DNA from: an uncultured Bradyrhizobium sp.
GTDB taxonomy: Bacteria; Pseudomonadota; Alphaproteobacteria; Rhizobiales; Xanthobacteraceae
Assembly: GCF_936943645.1 (NCBI RefSeq)
Contig: NZ_CAKZJO010000038.1
Location: forward strand, 1 to 64,000
Direction: 5' to 3'
DNA: 64,000 bases
Positions 1-7,812 of the stretch are shown piece after piece. The position numbers and the translations under genes are program-made. The notes under the pieces are model-generated. The model was not told the DNA's origin. It saw nothing but the letters and a program-made list of their open reading frames with translations, and made no database searches. The first letter of the stretch is position 1, and each line of letters starts with the position of its first letter.

Positions 1-57
1 GGAGAGAGCCCCCACCCGGCGCTTCGCGCCGACCTCCCCCGCAAGCGGGAGAGGTGC
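1..57. repeat. REP-like intergenic palindromic sequence, cut by window edge
   Basis: GC-rich non-coding sequence with short inverted arms (CGCTTCGCG, and CTCCCCC...GCGGGAG with slips). It resembles the element at 9073-9250, which also carries the 'cgcaagcggg' core. Bradyrhizobial genomes carry many such sequences between genes. Its left end lies outside the window. Confidence 0.4.
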
Positions 58-89
58 ACCGCCTTCGCCGATCGATCGAATGTCACAAC

Positions 90-1640
90 TCACTTGTCGA
101 GCCATGCGTCCTTGAAGCCGTCATTGACGCCGATCCCCGTGGTGATCAGGTTCTTGACCTTGCAGCGCATGATCGTCGGGAATTGCAGCTCGAGCATCCA
201 GGCCACCGGCACGTCCTCGACCAGGATCTTCTGCGCCTTCTCGTAGAGCTCCTTGCGCTTGGAATCGGGCGTCGCGACCGCGCCGTCGGCGAACAGCTTG
301 TCGATCTCCGGGTTGGAATAGCCCTCGACGTTGTTGAACACCTGACCCTTGGCGATGTTGCTGGAGATGTAGTTGCGGCCGACCCCGAGCGCGGGATCGC
401 CATACTGGTAGAGATAGGTGAAGGCGATGTCGTAGTCCCAGTCGCCGATCTTCTGGTTGCCGCCGGCAACGTCGGTGGCGATGGTCTCGATGTTCATGCC
501 GACGTCCATGAGGTTCTGCTTCACCGCTTCACCCCAGCGCTGCCAGGTCTCGCCATAGGCGAGCGGCAGCAGGCGGATCTTCTCGCCCTTGTAGCCGGCC
601 TCCTTCAGCAGCGCCTTGGCCTTGGCCGGATCGTACGGATACTTCTTCACGTCGTCGGTGTAGTATTTGATGGTCGACGCCGACGGGCCGGTCGCGACCT
701 TGCCGAGCCCGTTCCAGATTACGTCCTTGGCGAAATCGCGGTCGACCGCGTACATGATCGCCTGCCGCACCCGCTTGTCGGCGAGCGGCCCCTGGCGGTT
801 GTTCAGCCAGAGCCAGGCCAGCGGCGAGAAGAACTCCCAGCCGGCGCCGGTGACGCAGGTGTCCTTCAGCTTGGACAGCCGCGGCACGTCGAAGTTCTCG
901 ACCGAGCCGCCGGGCAGCACGTCGACCTTGCCGGTCTCGTACGCCACCGAGCGCGCGGCCGCGTCGGGAATGATCTGCCAGTAGATCTCGTCGAGATAGG
1001 GCTTGCCCTTTTCGTGGTAGTTCGGGTTCTTGACCAGGCGGATGAACGAACCCTTCTGCCACTCCTTGAACATGAAGGGGCCGGTGCCGACGGGCGCGTT
1101 GTTGTAGGGGTTGGTCTTCCAGTCGGTGCCTTCATAGAGATGTTTCGGCACGATCGGCATCGAGCCGACCTCGAAGATGCCGAGGAACGGACCGAACGGC
1201 TGCTTCAGCGTGAACACCACCGTATAGTCGTCCGGGGTCTCGATCTTGTCGACCTGCGCCAGATTGGTGCGGGCACGCGCATGCGTCTGCTTCAGCATCT
1301 CCATCGAGAACAGGACGTCGGCGGCGGTGAAAGGCTTGCCGTCATGCCAGGTCACGCCCTTCTTGAGCTTGAAGGTGTAGGTCTTGGCGTCCTCGCTGAC
1401 GGTCCAGCTTTCGGCAAGCTCCGGCAGCGGCTCGAGCTTCGGGCTGTAGCGCAGCAGCCCTTCGAAGATGTTGCCCGACACCATCTGGGTCGGGCCGTTC
1501 TGGACCTGCGCCAGCATCAGGCCGGGCGGTTCGGGCTGGATCACGGCATTGATCACGCCCCCCGTCTTCGGCTCTTGCGCCAGCGCCGGGGCCGCAAGCC
1601 CGCAAGCCAGGAGGAGACCAAGCAACACTCGTTTCGGCAT
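90..1640 (-). CDS. ABC transporter substrate-binding protein, family 5 (peptide/nickel/opine type)
   Basis: A 516-residue periplasmic solute-binding protein. It has a clear Sec signal peptide (MPKRVLLGLLLACGLAAPALAQ, predicted cleavage after AQ) followed by the SBP_bac_5 fold: 'LAESWTVSEDAKTYTFKLKKGVTWHDGKPFTAADV' is the family signature, at about residues 75-110. The length is normal. No permease or ATPase gene follows in the window; the transporter genes could lie just left of base 1, since the gene reads leftwards. The substrate cannot be told from sequence: members bind oligopeptides, opines, nickel or sugars. It is divergent from the TetR gene at 1858, which may control it. Confidence 0.9.
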   Translation of the reverse strand: MPKRVLLGLLLACGLAAPALAQEPKTGGVINAVIQPEPPGLMLAQVQNGPTQMVSGNIFEGLLRYSPKLEPLPELAESWTVSEDAKTYTFKLKKGVTWHDGKPFTAADVLFSMEMLKQTHARARTNLAQVDKIETPDDYTVVFTLKQPFGPFLGIFEVGSMPIVPKHLYEGTDWKTNPYNNAPVGTGPFMFKEWQKGSFIRLVKNPNYHEKGKPYLDEIYWQIIPDAAARSVAYETGKVDVLPGGSVENFDVPRLSKLKDTCVTGAGWEFFSPLAWLWLNNRQGPLADKRVRQAIMYAVDRDFAKDVIWNGLGKVATGPSASTIKYYTDDVKKYPYDPAKAKALLKEAGYKGEKIRLLPLAYGETWQRWGEAVKQNLMDVGMNIETIATDVAGGNQKIGDWDYDIAFTYLYQYGDPALGVGRNYISSNIAKGQVFNNVEGYSNPEIDKLFADGAVATPDSKRKELYEKAQKILVEDVPVAWMLELQFPTIMRCKVKNLITTGIGVNDGFKDAWLDK

Positions 1641-1801
1641 GTCGTATCTTTCTCAAGCGCGACCAGCCGAAAGCGCTTCGCGACGTCACGACGTGCGAAG
1701 CTGCGGCCAGCCCATCCCAGTCCCCATCCGGTGTCGAGGCTCACACAGTCTCGTTCGGCGCCGCAAGATGAAAGTCTCGACAGCGGTCGCACAAAAAATG
1801 T

Positions 1802-1815
1802 ACAGCGCGTCCTGT
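1802..1815. promoter_or_regulatory. possible TetR operator, ACAG-N6-CTGT
   Basis: A short inverted repeat, ACAG cgcgtc CTGT, lies 42 bases before the TetR start codon in the divergent gap between the SBP gene and tetR. Position and symmetry fit an autoregulatory operator, but four-base arms can occur by chance. Confidence 0.25.
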
Positions 1816-1857
1816 TTTCACTTGATTCATTCCCGTGTCACGGGAGACAAGTTCGCC

Positions 1858-2496
1858 ATGGACAATGCCACGCGCTCCGAACGATCCCGCAATGCTGCAC
1901 TCGAAGCGGCCATCGCGATCATCGCGCGCGACGGGCCCGGACGGCTGACGCTCGACGCGATCGCCCGCGAGAGCGGCCTCAGCAAGGGCGGCGTGATGCA
2001 CCAGTTCCGCACCAAGGAAGCCGTGCTGAAGGCGCTGCTCGACCGGCAGATGGCGCATTTCGAGGAGTTCTCGACGCGCTACATGGCGAAGGCGAGCGAG
2101 ACCTCCGCGAATCCCAACCTGGCGACGCAGCTGGCGACCGTGCGCGAAGCGGCGACCTCGCCGAATTCCGCTGCGCTGGCGCTGGTTGCGGCCATGGTCG
2201 AGAATCCCAATCTGATGGCGCTGCCCCGCGAGCGCGAGATGGAGAGGATGGCGGCGATCAGGGACGAGGCCGCTGATCCGGATCTGGCGATGCTGCGCTG
2301 GGCCGGCGCGATGGGACTGCTGCTGACCTCGCTGTTCGGCATGTCGCCGCTCAGCAAGGACGAGCATCAGCGCCTGTTCGCGCGTCTGGTCGACGATTCG
2401 CAATGGGGCGGCCTTGAACAGCCGGCGGCAACGCGCGCCGTCAAATCCGCAACGGTGCCAGCCGCGAAGGCTGCAACCCGGCGCAAGCGCGCCTGA
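1858..2496 (+). CDS. TetR/AcrR family transcriptional regulator
   Basis: A 212-residue one-component repressor. The N-terminal helix-turn-helix is typical: 'AAIAIIARDGPGRLTLDAIARESGLSKGGVMHQFRTKEAVLKALL' (about residues 13-58). The C-terminal ligand domain resembles the TetR_C_33-type domain common in rhizobia ('MLRWAGAMGLLLTSLFGMSPLSKDE'). The Ala/Lys/Arg-rich tail is probably disordered. I chose the ATG at 1858 because the conserved HTH begins shortly after it; a longer reading from 1468 has no homology-like content. The divergent SBP gene or the promoter at 2576 could be targets. Confidence 0.9.
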   Translation: MDNATRSERSRNAALEAAIAIIARDGPGRLTLDAIARESGLSKGGVMHQFRTKEAVLKALLDRQMAHFEEFSTRYMAKASETSANPNLATQLATVREAATSPNSAALALVAAMVENPNLMALPREREMERMAAIRDEAADPDLAMLRWAGAMGLLLTSLFGMSPLSKDEHQRLFARLVDDSQWGGLEQPAATRAVKSATVPAAKAATRRKRA

Positions 2497-2575
2497 TTCG
2501 TCCTTAACGAAAGCTCGTCTTGACCTGCACAAAGCCGCGCCAGCGGCGAAATGCATCAGGTCCACATTTCGGCTA

Positions 2576-2604
2576 TTTACAAACCGTCTAGTCGGTTTTA
2601 TAGA
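2576..2604 (+). promoter_or_regulatory. sigma-70-like promoter with TetR-type operator in its spacer
   Basis: TTTACA (2576-2581), 17 bases, then TATAGA (2599-2604) makes a good -35/-10 pair. A perfect inverted repeat, AAACCG-TCTAGT-CGGTTT (2581-2598), fills almost exactly the spacer. AAACCGNCTAGTCGGTTT-like operators are known for AcrR/TetR repressors. Bound protein would block RNA polymerase. It reads towards the lipoprotein gene at 2760 and lies 80 bases past the end of the TetR gene, so that regulator is the obvious candidate, which is inference. Confidence 0.6.
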
Positions 2605-2759
2605 TCCGGACACTGAGGCAACCCGAAGCTTCCGACATGGCCCCGGACGAAGCCGAGGGTTGGCAATGGTGAGCCCCGCAGCCGCGTCCGGTCCCTGACG
2701 CGGCTGCGGTCGCCATCGCCCGAACAGCGCCAAGAGGCGTCTGGCAAGAGGAGTCTGGA

Positions 2760-3422
2760 ATGAGTAGCTCGATCGCTGCGCGCGGTCTGGGAACGCCGGT
2801 GCTTTGCGCGGGTGTCGGCGGCTGCGCCTCGGTCGCGCCGGTGCCCTATTCGGAGATGGCGTCCTCGGCCTACATGGCTCCCGACAAATCGGACGCCTCC
2901 GGCCGCGTGCCCTACCGCTATTCCACGCCGGTCGATTGGCGCGCCTATAACAAGGTGATCCTCGATCCCGTCGTGGTCTATCGCGGGCGGGACCACCAGT
3001 TCGGCGATATGTCCGCCAAGGACAAGGCGACGCTCGCCGCCTACATGCAGAATTGTTTCACTGAGCGGCTGCGCAGACGCTTCGCGCTGGTGCAGGAGCG
3101 TGGACCGAACACGCTGCGGATCAGGCTGACGCTCACCGGTGCCGTCACCAACACGCCCGTGCTCGGCACGCTGTCGCGTTTCGATATGGCCGGCGCGGTC
3201 TACAACGGCGTGCAGGCTGCGCGCGACGGCGAGGGCATGATGACCGGTTCGGTCATCTACGGCGTCGAAATCTTCGACGCCACGACCTCGCGTCTGCTCT
3301 CTGCCTACGTCACCAAGCAATATCCAGCCGCCTACGACATCAAGGCCACCGCCGGCGCGCTCGCGGCCGCCACGGCCGGCCTCGACAAGGGCGCCGATGC
3401 GCTGATGGCGCAGCTCAACTGA
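2760..3422 (+). CDS. DUF3313-family lipoprotein
   Basis: A 220-residue predicted outer-membrane lipoprotein. The lipobox-like 'GVGGC' places the lipidated Cys near residue 23, though the signal sequence is short and weakly hydrophobic. The remainder matches the DUF3313 pattern: 'YSTPVDWRAYNKVILDPVVVYRG' and 'LRIRLTLTGAVTNTPVLGTLSRFDMAGAVYNG', a set of strands followed by an Ala-rich C-terminal helix. Function is unknown in the family. It follows the repressor-type promoter at 2576 with a leader of about 150 bases, and the next gene starts only 32 bases later, so the two are probably co-transcribed. Confidence 0.75.
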   Translation: MSSSIAARGLGTPVLCAGVGGCASVAPVPYSEMASSAYMAPDKSDASGRVPYRYSTPVDWRAYNKVILDPVVVYRGRDHQFGDMSAKDKATLAAYMQNCFTERLRRRFALVQERGPNTLRIRLTLTGAVTNTPVLGTLSRFDMAGAVYNGVQAARDGEGMMTGSVIYGVEIFDATTSRLLSAYVTKQYPAAYDIKATAGALAAATAGLDKGADALMAQLN

Positions 3423-3454
3423 CGCCGCGATCCATTCAACGAAAGGTGCTGCCG

Positions 3455-4024
3455 ATGAACATTCTCCTTCGCTTCGTGCTGCGTGTGGCGATCACCGTCG
3501 TGATGATGATCATCGGTGGCCGCGCCGGCGCGGCTGCGCCGACCGATCCGAGCGGCACCTGGCTGGTCGAGGACGGCCGCGCCCGCATTCGCCTCGAGCG
3601 CTGCGGGCCGTCGCGCGACCGCCTTTGCGGCTTCATCGTCTGGATGAAGGAGCCGGCCGACAAGCGCGGCCAGCCTTATCGCGACACCCAGAATCCGGAT
3701 CCGGACAAGCGCGCCCGCACACTGCTCGGCCACCAGCTCATCATGGGCCTGCAGGCGACGCCGGAAGGGCGCTTCGCCGGCGACATCTATAATGCCGAGG
3801 ACGGCAAGTTCTATTCGGTCTCGATCTGGCGCGAGTCTGCCGAGCGGCTCAAGCTGAAAGGCTGTCTGATCAAATTCCTGTGCCAGACCCAGACCTGGCA
3901 GCAGACGCTCGATGTGCTGCCAGGTCAGCTCATTGGCCTGACCGGCGATCTCAACGGCCCGCGCGCCGACAGGGAATGGGCGGCGATGCCCGCCCCGAAG
4001 CCGATCCCGGCGAAAGCGAAGTAG
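3455..4024 (+). CDS. DUF2147-family periplasmic protein
   Basis: A 189-residue exported protein. An N-terminal signal peptide (about residues 1-27, ending 'GRAGAAA') is followed by a DUF2147 domain: 'DPSGTWLVEDGRARIRLERC' and a 'GDIYNAEDGKFYSVSIW' strand pair, with the characteristic 'LKGCLIKFLCQTQTW'. A GAAAGG ribosome site stands eight bases before ATG 3455; the upstream GTG at 3446 overlaps that site and is less likely. DUF2147 proteins are of unknown biochemistry, often thought to bind lipids or sense envelope stress. Probable operon with the lipoprotein before it. Confidence 0.85.
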   Translation: MNILLRFVLRVAITVVMMIIGGRAGAAAPTDPSGTWLVEDGRARIRLERCGPSRDRLCGFIVWMKEPADKRGQPYRDTQNPDPDKRARTLLGHQLIMGLQATPEGRFAGDIYNAEDGKFYSVSIWRESAERLKLKGCLIKFLCQTQTWQQTLDVLPGQLIGLTGDLNGPRADREWAAMPAPKPIPAKAK

Positions 4025-4027
4025 CCT

Positions 4028-4339
4028 TCAGGAGGTCCGCAGCGCCTGCCGCAACTCGTCGAGCGCCTCCGCGAGCTGCTCGCGGTGAGCGATGTCGTCC
4101 GCAGGAATGGCCGCGACACTGCCGGCGAGCTCGCGCAGGATGCCGGCGAGCAGGCCGAAATTGAGGTGCAGATGCACCGATTTGCGTTCGTCGTCCGCGC
4201 CGGGATGTTGCAGCACCAGCGCAACGCCGCTGCCGTCGAGCCGCGCCTCGAACTTCGACGAACGCTCGAACGTGCCGACATAGAACTTGTCGGGGTATTC
4301 GAGCGCGACCTCTGCCTTGTCGGGAACCGGCCTGGACAT
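4028..4339 (-). CDS. conserved-looking hypothetical protein, 103 aa
   Basis: A soluble 103-residue protein starting MSRPVPDKAEVALEYPDKFYVGTF and ending in an acidic/helical segment. It has no signal peptide or membrane segment, and I do not recognise a family. The coding texture is good (GC at third positions). It converges with the DUF2147 gene, the two stop codons being three bases apart, and is divergent from irr, sharing the gap that contains the FNR/FixK box at 4420. It could therefore also be under oxygen control. Confidence 0.65.
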   Translation of the reverse strand: MSRPVPDKAEVALEYPDKFYVGTFERSSKFEARLDGSGVALVLQHPGADDERKSVHLHLNFGLLAGILRELAGSVAAIPADDIAHREQLAEALDELRQALRTS

Positions 4340-4419
4340 GTGAGCCTCGTTGGATAACGGCCAAATCTCGCCGGGAATAGATCGGGCCGCCTTGCGATAG
4401 GTCAGAGGCGGCTTCCGGA

Positions 4420-4435
4420 TTTGATCCGGATCAAA
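4420..4435. promoter_or_regulatory. FNR/FixK-type anaerobox (TTGAT-CCGG-ATCAA)
   Basis: A perfect 16-base palindrome, TTTGATCCGGATCAAA, contains the consensus TTGAT-N4-ATCAA bound by Crp/FNR-family regulators such as FixK2 and FNR. It lies in the divergent gap, 85 bases before irr and 80 bases before the 4339 minus-strand start. With activation at -41.5, leaders of about 50 bases would result on either side, so either gene may be activated under low oxygen. Confidence 0.75.
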
Positions 4436-4519
4436 GTCAGGCCGCCGCTTTTGCGATCGAATAGCAACTGGCGGGGGCCCGGCACTGCGTGTCCCGCTCC
4501 CTTGGGCGTGAGACGAGCG

Positions 4520-5005
4520 ATGGACATTCAGGCCACCACTATCCTTGCGGCTGACGATCACGGACCCGATGTCGCCGGCCTCGAGGCGGCGCCGGATCCG
4601 GGCGTGCAGCACTGCCTGCAATTGCTCGGCAACGCCGGCCTGCGCCCGACGCGCCAGCGTCTCGCGCTCGGCCAGTTGCTGTTCCTGAACGGACATCGTC
4701 ACGTCACCGCCGAGAGCCTCTATGAGGAGGCGATGGCGGCGAACGCCTATCTGTCGCTGGCGACCGTCTACAACACGCTGAACCAGTTCACCGAGGCCGG
4801 CCTGCTCCGCCGGATCGCCGCCGACGGCCTCAAGTCGTTCTTCGACACCGACACGTCGATCCATCCGCACTTCTATCTCGAAGGCGAGGATATGCTGGTC
4901 GACGTCGCCGAAGGCCTCACCTTCACCAGGATCCCCGAGGCGCTTCCCGGCCACGAGATCGCGCGGCTCGACGTCATCGTCCATCTGCGCCGCAAGCGCG
5001 TGTAG
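4520..5005 (+). CDS. irr: Irr-like Fur-family iron response regulator (paralogue)
   Basis: A 161-residue Fur-superfamily regulator of the rhizobial Irr branch. The DNA-binding segment 'NAGLRPTRQRLALGQLLFLNGHRHVTAESLYEEA' and 'LSLATVYNTLNQFTEAGLLRRI' are strongly Irr-like, and 'FDTDTSIHPHFYLEG' corresponds to the haem/iron His cluster. Known Bradyrhizobium Irr has an N-terminal Cys-Pro haem regulatory motif and a His-His-His run; here the N-terminus has no Cys-Pro and the run is His-Pro-His. This looks like the second Irr rather than the main haem-degraded one. ATG 4520 is the only start giving a family-like N-terminus. An FNR/FixK box lies 85 bases upstream. Confidence 0.85.
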   Translation: MDIQATTILAADDHGPDVAGLEAAPDPGVQHCLQLLGNAGLRPTRQRLALGQLLFLNGHRHVTAESLYEEAMAANAYLSLATVYNTLNQFTEAGLLRRIAADGLKSFFDTDTSIHPHFYLEGEDMLVDVAEGLTFTRIPEALPGHEIARLDVIVHLRRKRV

Positions 5006-5072
5006 CGATTATCTCCCCTCGGAGAGGGCCGCCGCAAATGAGCGGTGCACTTTTGGGCGCAGTAATCTCCGC

Positions 5073-5107
5073 GTCGTCATGGCCGGGACAAGCCCGGGCA
5101 TGACGAC
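5073..5107. repeat. palindromic REP-like element / possible terminator
   Basis: A near-perfect inverted repeat (GTCGTCATGGCCGGG, 5-base loop, CCCGGGCATGACGAC) in the gap between the convergent irr and winged-helix regulator genes. I recognise this 'cgtcatggccgggacaag' palindrome as one repeated many times in Bradyrhizobium and Rhodopseudomonas. Located between two stop codons it may also end transcription from both sides. Confidence 0.6.
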
Positions 5108-5130
5108 CTTCTGTGGAGCGCCGCTGCACC

Positions 5131-6678
5131 TCAGCGCAATCCGGCGCGCCGGAATCCTTCAAGGTAGTGCGCGCGATCGGCGTCATTGGCCCATGGCAGC
5201 TGGGTCGCGATCCAGTGCAGCGAGATGCCCGGCTGGGCGCGGCGGAGCTCGCCCAGCGCGGTCTCGGCGAGCATGTCGTTGCCGGTCATGCCGGCGGAGA
5301 CCGCGAGCACGCGGTAGGCGCCGGTGAGATCGCCGCGATGGCGGATCGCCTCGCGCGCCAGCGCGATGGCCTCGTCATACCGGCGCTCGGTGAAGCGCGC
5401 ATAGCCGGCGATGCCCTGATAGATCGCCAGCGAGGGATCGCGCGGCGACAGCCGGATCGCCCTTTGCGCGGCCTCGAACGCCTCCCTGGAGCGTCCGGCA
5501 TAGGACAGTGCCAGCGCGTAATAGCCCTGCGCCAGCGAGAAGTTCGGGTTGAGCGCGAGCGCCTGCTCGAACCCGGACAGCGCGTCCGCGAGCCTGCGTG
5601 TCGAGAAATAGACGCTGCCGAGCGCGACATGCGCCCAGGCATCCTCGTGGTCGCAGCGCACCGCGGCGAGCGCGGCAGCTTCGGCCACCGGCGCCACCGC
5701 GGCGAGGTCGCCCCAGCCGAGATGCGCGCCGAACATGTGGTTGGCCGCCAGCAGCGACAGCGCCTGGCCGTAGCTCGGATCGATGGCGATGGCGCGTTCG
5801 AGCAGCGTCCGCGCGGCCTCGTGATCGCGCCGCGTCACCCGCCAGAAATGCGACAGCCCCCGCATCAGCAGATCCCATGCGTCCAGGCTCGCGGGCGGCT
5901 TGCTGTGGGCGCGGAAACTTTCCGCCGCGTGAATCTGCGGCTCGATCGCTGCGGCAATCGCGTTGGTGATGTCGTCCTGGACGGCGAAGACGTCGACCAG
6001 CTCGCGATCATAGCGCTCGGCCCAGAGATGGCTGCCTGAGCTGGCATCGTTGAGCTGCGCGGTGATGCGTACCCGGCTGCCTGCCTTGCGCACGCTGCCT
6101 TCGACCACGTAGCGGACGCCGAGCTCCTCGGCGATCTGCCTGATATGAACCGCGCGCCCCTTGTAGGTGAAGGACGAGTTGCGGGCGATCACCATGAACC
6201 AGCGCTGCTTCGACAGCGCGGTGAGGATGTCCTCGCTGATGCCGTCGCCGAAATAATCCTGTGCGGGATCGCCGCTCATGTTCTCGAAGGCGAGCACCGC
6301 GACCGCCGGGCGGTCCGCCACGCGCGGCAGGGTGGGCCTGGCCTCGGCCGGCACGATCGATGCTGCCACTTCTTCCCGGACTTCGCCGACAAAGCGGAAG
6401 CCCTTGCGCGGAATGGTCTTGATCAGCCGCTGCGTCGCACCGTCGTCGCCGAGCGCCTTGCGCGCCGCGTTGATCCGGCTGTTCAGCGCCGAATCCGAGA
6501 TGATCCGGTCGCTCCAGATCTGGCTGATCAGGTCATCCTTGCTGACCACGCGGGTGCGTTGCGCGACGAGATAGAGCAGCAGATCGAACACTTGCGGCTG
6601 CAACGGAACAGTCGCCCCGCCGCAGGTGAGTTCCCGCAGGTTGCCGTCGAGCACGTTGTTTTCAAAACGGAATCGCAC
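5131..6678 (-). CDS. winged-helix (OmpR/PhoB-type) transcriptional regulator with TolB-like and TPR domains
   Basis: About 515 residues. The N-terminus is an OmpR/PhoB-type DNA-binding domain ('VPLQPQVFDLLLYLVAQRTRVVSKDDLISQIW...RKGFRFVGEV', about residues 20-100). The middle is the 'adenylate-cyclase-like' module ('RPAVAVLAFENMSGDPAQDYFGDGISEDILTALS...YVVEGSVRKAGSRVRITAQLNDASSGSHLWAERYDR'), and the C-terminal half is TPR repeats. No membrane segment is visible. I chose GTG 6678 because homologous regulators start just before 'RFRFENNVLD'; a TTG at 6696 is possible but would cover part of the direct repeat at 6684. Divergent from mddA. Confidence 0.85.
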   Translation of the reverse strand: MRFRFENNVLDGNLRELTCGGATVPLQPQVFDLLLYLVAQRTRVVSKDDLISQIWSDRIISDSALNSRINAARKALGDDGATQRLIKTIPRKGFRFVGEVREEVAASIVPAEARPTLPRVADRPAVAVLAFENMSGDPAQDYFGDGISEDILTALSKQRWFMVIARNSSFTYKGRAVHIRQIAEELGVRYVVEGSVRKAGSRVRITAQLNDASSGSHLWAERYDRELVDVFAVQDDITNAIAAAIEPQIHAAESFRAHSKPPASLDAWDLLMRGLSHFWRVTRRDHEAARTLLERAIAIDPSYGQALSLLAANHMFGAHLGWGDLAAVAPVAEAAALAAVRCDHEDAWAHVALGSVYFSTRRLADALSGFEQALALNPNFSLAQGYYALALSYAGRSREAFEAAQRAIRLSPRDPSLAIYQGIAGYARFTERRYDEAIALAREAIRHRGDLTGAYRVLAVSAGMTGNDMLAETALGELRRAQPGISLHWIATQLPWANDADRAHYLEGFRRAGLR

Positions 6679-6683
6679 GTTGT

Positions 6684-6725
6684 TCGTCTCAAGCAAAAAT
6701 CAAAGTCGTCTCAGGCGAAAATCAA
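6684..6725. promoter_or_regulatory. 22-base-period direct repeat, candidate binding site of the winged-helix regulator
   Basis: TCGTCTCAAGCAAAAATCAA (6684-6703) is repeated as TCGTCTCAGGCGAAAATCAA (6706-6725), 18 of 20 bases identical and exactly two helical turns apart. A degenerate third unit may begin at 6726. OmpR/PhoB-type domains bind head-to-tail repeats, and the site sits directly before the gene for such a protein and before divergent mddA. Confidence 0.5.
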
Positions 6726-6779
6726 TCGTCCGCGAAAGCTTCAAACCCGTCCGAGGGGCATGGTGGAGCAACCAACGAG

Positions 6780-6797
6780 GTGCCGGCGTTCCGGCAC
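6780..6797 (+). promoter_or_regulatory. perfect hairpin just upstream of the mddA ribosome-binding site
   Basis: GTGCCGG-CGTT-CCGGCAC forms a seven-pair stem with a four-base loop, ending three bases before the GGAG ribosome site (6801-6804) of mddA. It may be an operator or a leader structure that affects ribosome access; it is too close to the start codon to be a useful terminator. Confidence 0.45.
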
Positions 6798-6812
6798 AAC
6801 GGAGCTGTTTTC

Positions 6813-7601
6813 ATGACCCAACTCGATCATCAAATTCATTCGATTGACCCGGAGGTTGCGGGCTCTCGCATTTTCAAGTTCATCGCCTTTTTGTACGGAA
6901 TTGCGGCGTATCTCGTGTTTTTCGTCACCATTCTCTACGCCATCGGCTTCGTCACGGGCCTGGTGGTGCCCAAGACCATTGACATCGGACCCCAGGCCCC
7001 GACGATCGAGGCCGTCGTCATCGATCTCGTCCTGATGTCGATCTTCGCCGTTCAGCACAGTGTGATGGCGCGTCAGCAGTTCAAGGCGTGGTGGACACAG
7101 TTCGTCCCCAAGCCGGTCGAGCGAAGCACCTATGTGCTGCTGGCGAGCCTGTCATTGCTGCTCCTGTTCTGGCAGTGGCGTCCGTTGCCTGCGATCATAT
7201 GGAACGTCGAGAATCCGGATCTCGCCGTGATTCTGGTCACGCTGTCCTTTGCGGGCTGGATCCTGGTGTTCACCAGCACTTATCTGATCAATCATTTCGA
7301 ATTGTTCGGATTGCATCAGGTGACCAACCATCTGATCGGCAAGGAGACGCCGCCGCCGCGCTTCAAGACGCCGCTGCTCTACAATTTCGTGCGCCATCCG
7401 ATCTATCTCGGCTTCATCATCGCGTTCTGGGCGGCGCCGACCATGACCGCGGGCCATCTGCTGTTCGCGGTCGTCACCACGCTCTACATCTTCGTCGGCA
7501 TCGCACTGGAGGAGCACGATCTCGTCGCACTCTTCGGCGACGAGTACCGGCAGTACAAACAACGGGTGTCGATGCTTATTCCCTGGCGCCGGTCACTCTA
7601 A
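6813..7601 (+). CDS. mddA: methanethiol S-methyltransferase (MddA) / NnrU-like integral membrane protein
   Basis: A 262-residue membrane protein with about six hydrophobic segments and the isoprenylcysteine-methyltransferase-like C-terminal signature 'YNFVRHPIYLGFIIAFWAAPTM...EEHDLVALFGDEYRQYKQRV'. 'HHFELFGLHQV'-like 'NHFELFGLHQVTNHL' in the centre is typical of MddA, which methylates methanethiol with S-adenosylmethionine to give dimethyl sulfide; Bradyrhizobium diazoefficiens has characterised MddA proteins. GGAG eight bases before ATG 6813 supports the start. The neighbouring winged-helix/TPR regulator and its repeat site suggest regulated expression. A generic methyltransferase/NnrU annotation is the alternative. 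Confidence 0.8.
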   Translation: MTQLDHQIHSIDPEVAGSRIFKFIAFLYGIAAYLVFFVTILYAIGFVTGLVVPKTIDIGPQAPTIEAVVIDLVLMSIFAVQHSVMARQQFKAWWTQFVPKPVERSTYVLLASLSLLLLFWQWRPLPAIIWNVENPDLAVILVTLSFAGWILVFTSTYLINHFELFGLHQVTNHLIGKETPPPRFKTPLLYNFVRHPIYLGFIIAFWAAPTMTAGHLLFAVVTTLYIFVGIALEEHDLVALFGDEYRQYKQRVSMLIPWRRSL

Positions 7602-7728
7602 CCTCGGCGCGGCATTGCGCGCGTCCGCCGAACGGAGGACGCGCAGGCACGCCGGGTGCGGTACGCGAGCATCTCACGCGCCCGTCCCCCCAACGTCCCC
7701 CGGGGTGATGTCCCCCTTCATCCCGACG

Positions 7729-7783
7729 CCTCTCCCCGCATCCCATCGGTCCCGACATATTGTGGACGAGGAGCGGGGAGAGG
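7729..7783. repeat. inverted repeat of the 'cctctccccgc' family
   Basis: CCTCTCCCCGC (7729-7739) and GCGGGGAGAGG (7773-7783) form an 11-pair stem around a 33-base loop, between mddA and the GFA gene. The arms resemble those of the larger element at 9073-9250. Confidence 0.5.
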
Positions 7784-7812
7784 ATCCCCTTCCATCAAAC
7801 GGAGACGACCCA

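Noticed and set aside
54..2276. 740-residue plus-strand open frame
   Set aside because: It is the antisense of the ABC binding protein gene, rich in Arg/His/Leu/Asp, typical of a reversed GC-rich gene.
6681..6715. resemblance of GTTCGTCTCA here to the shared site at 27765 and 29241
   Set aside because: Only the GTTCGTCTCA part matches, and it belongs to the local 22-base direct repeat.
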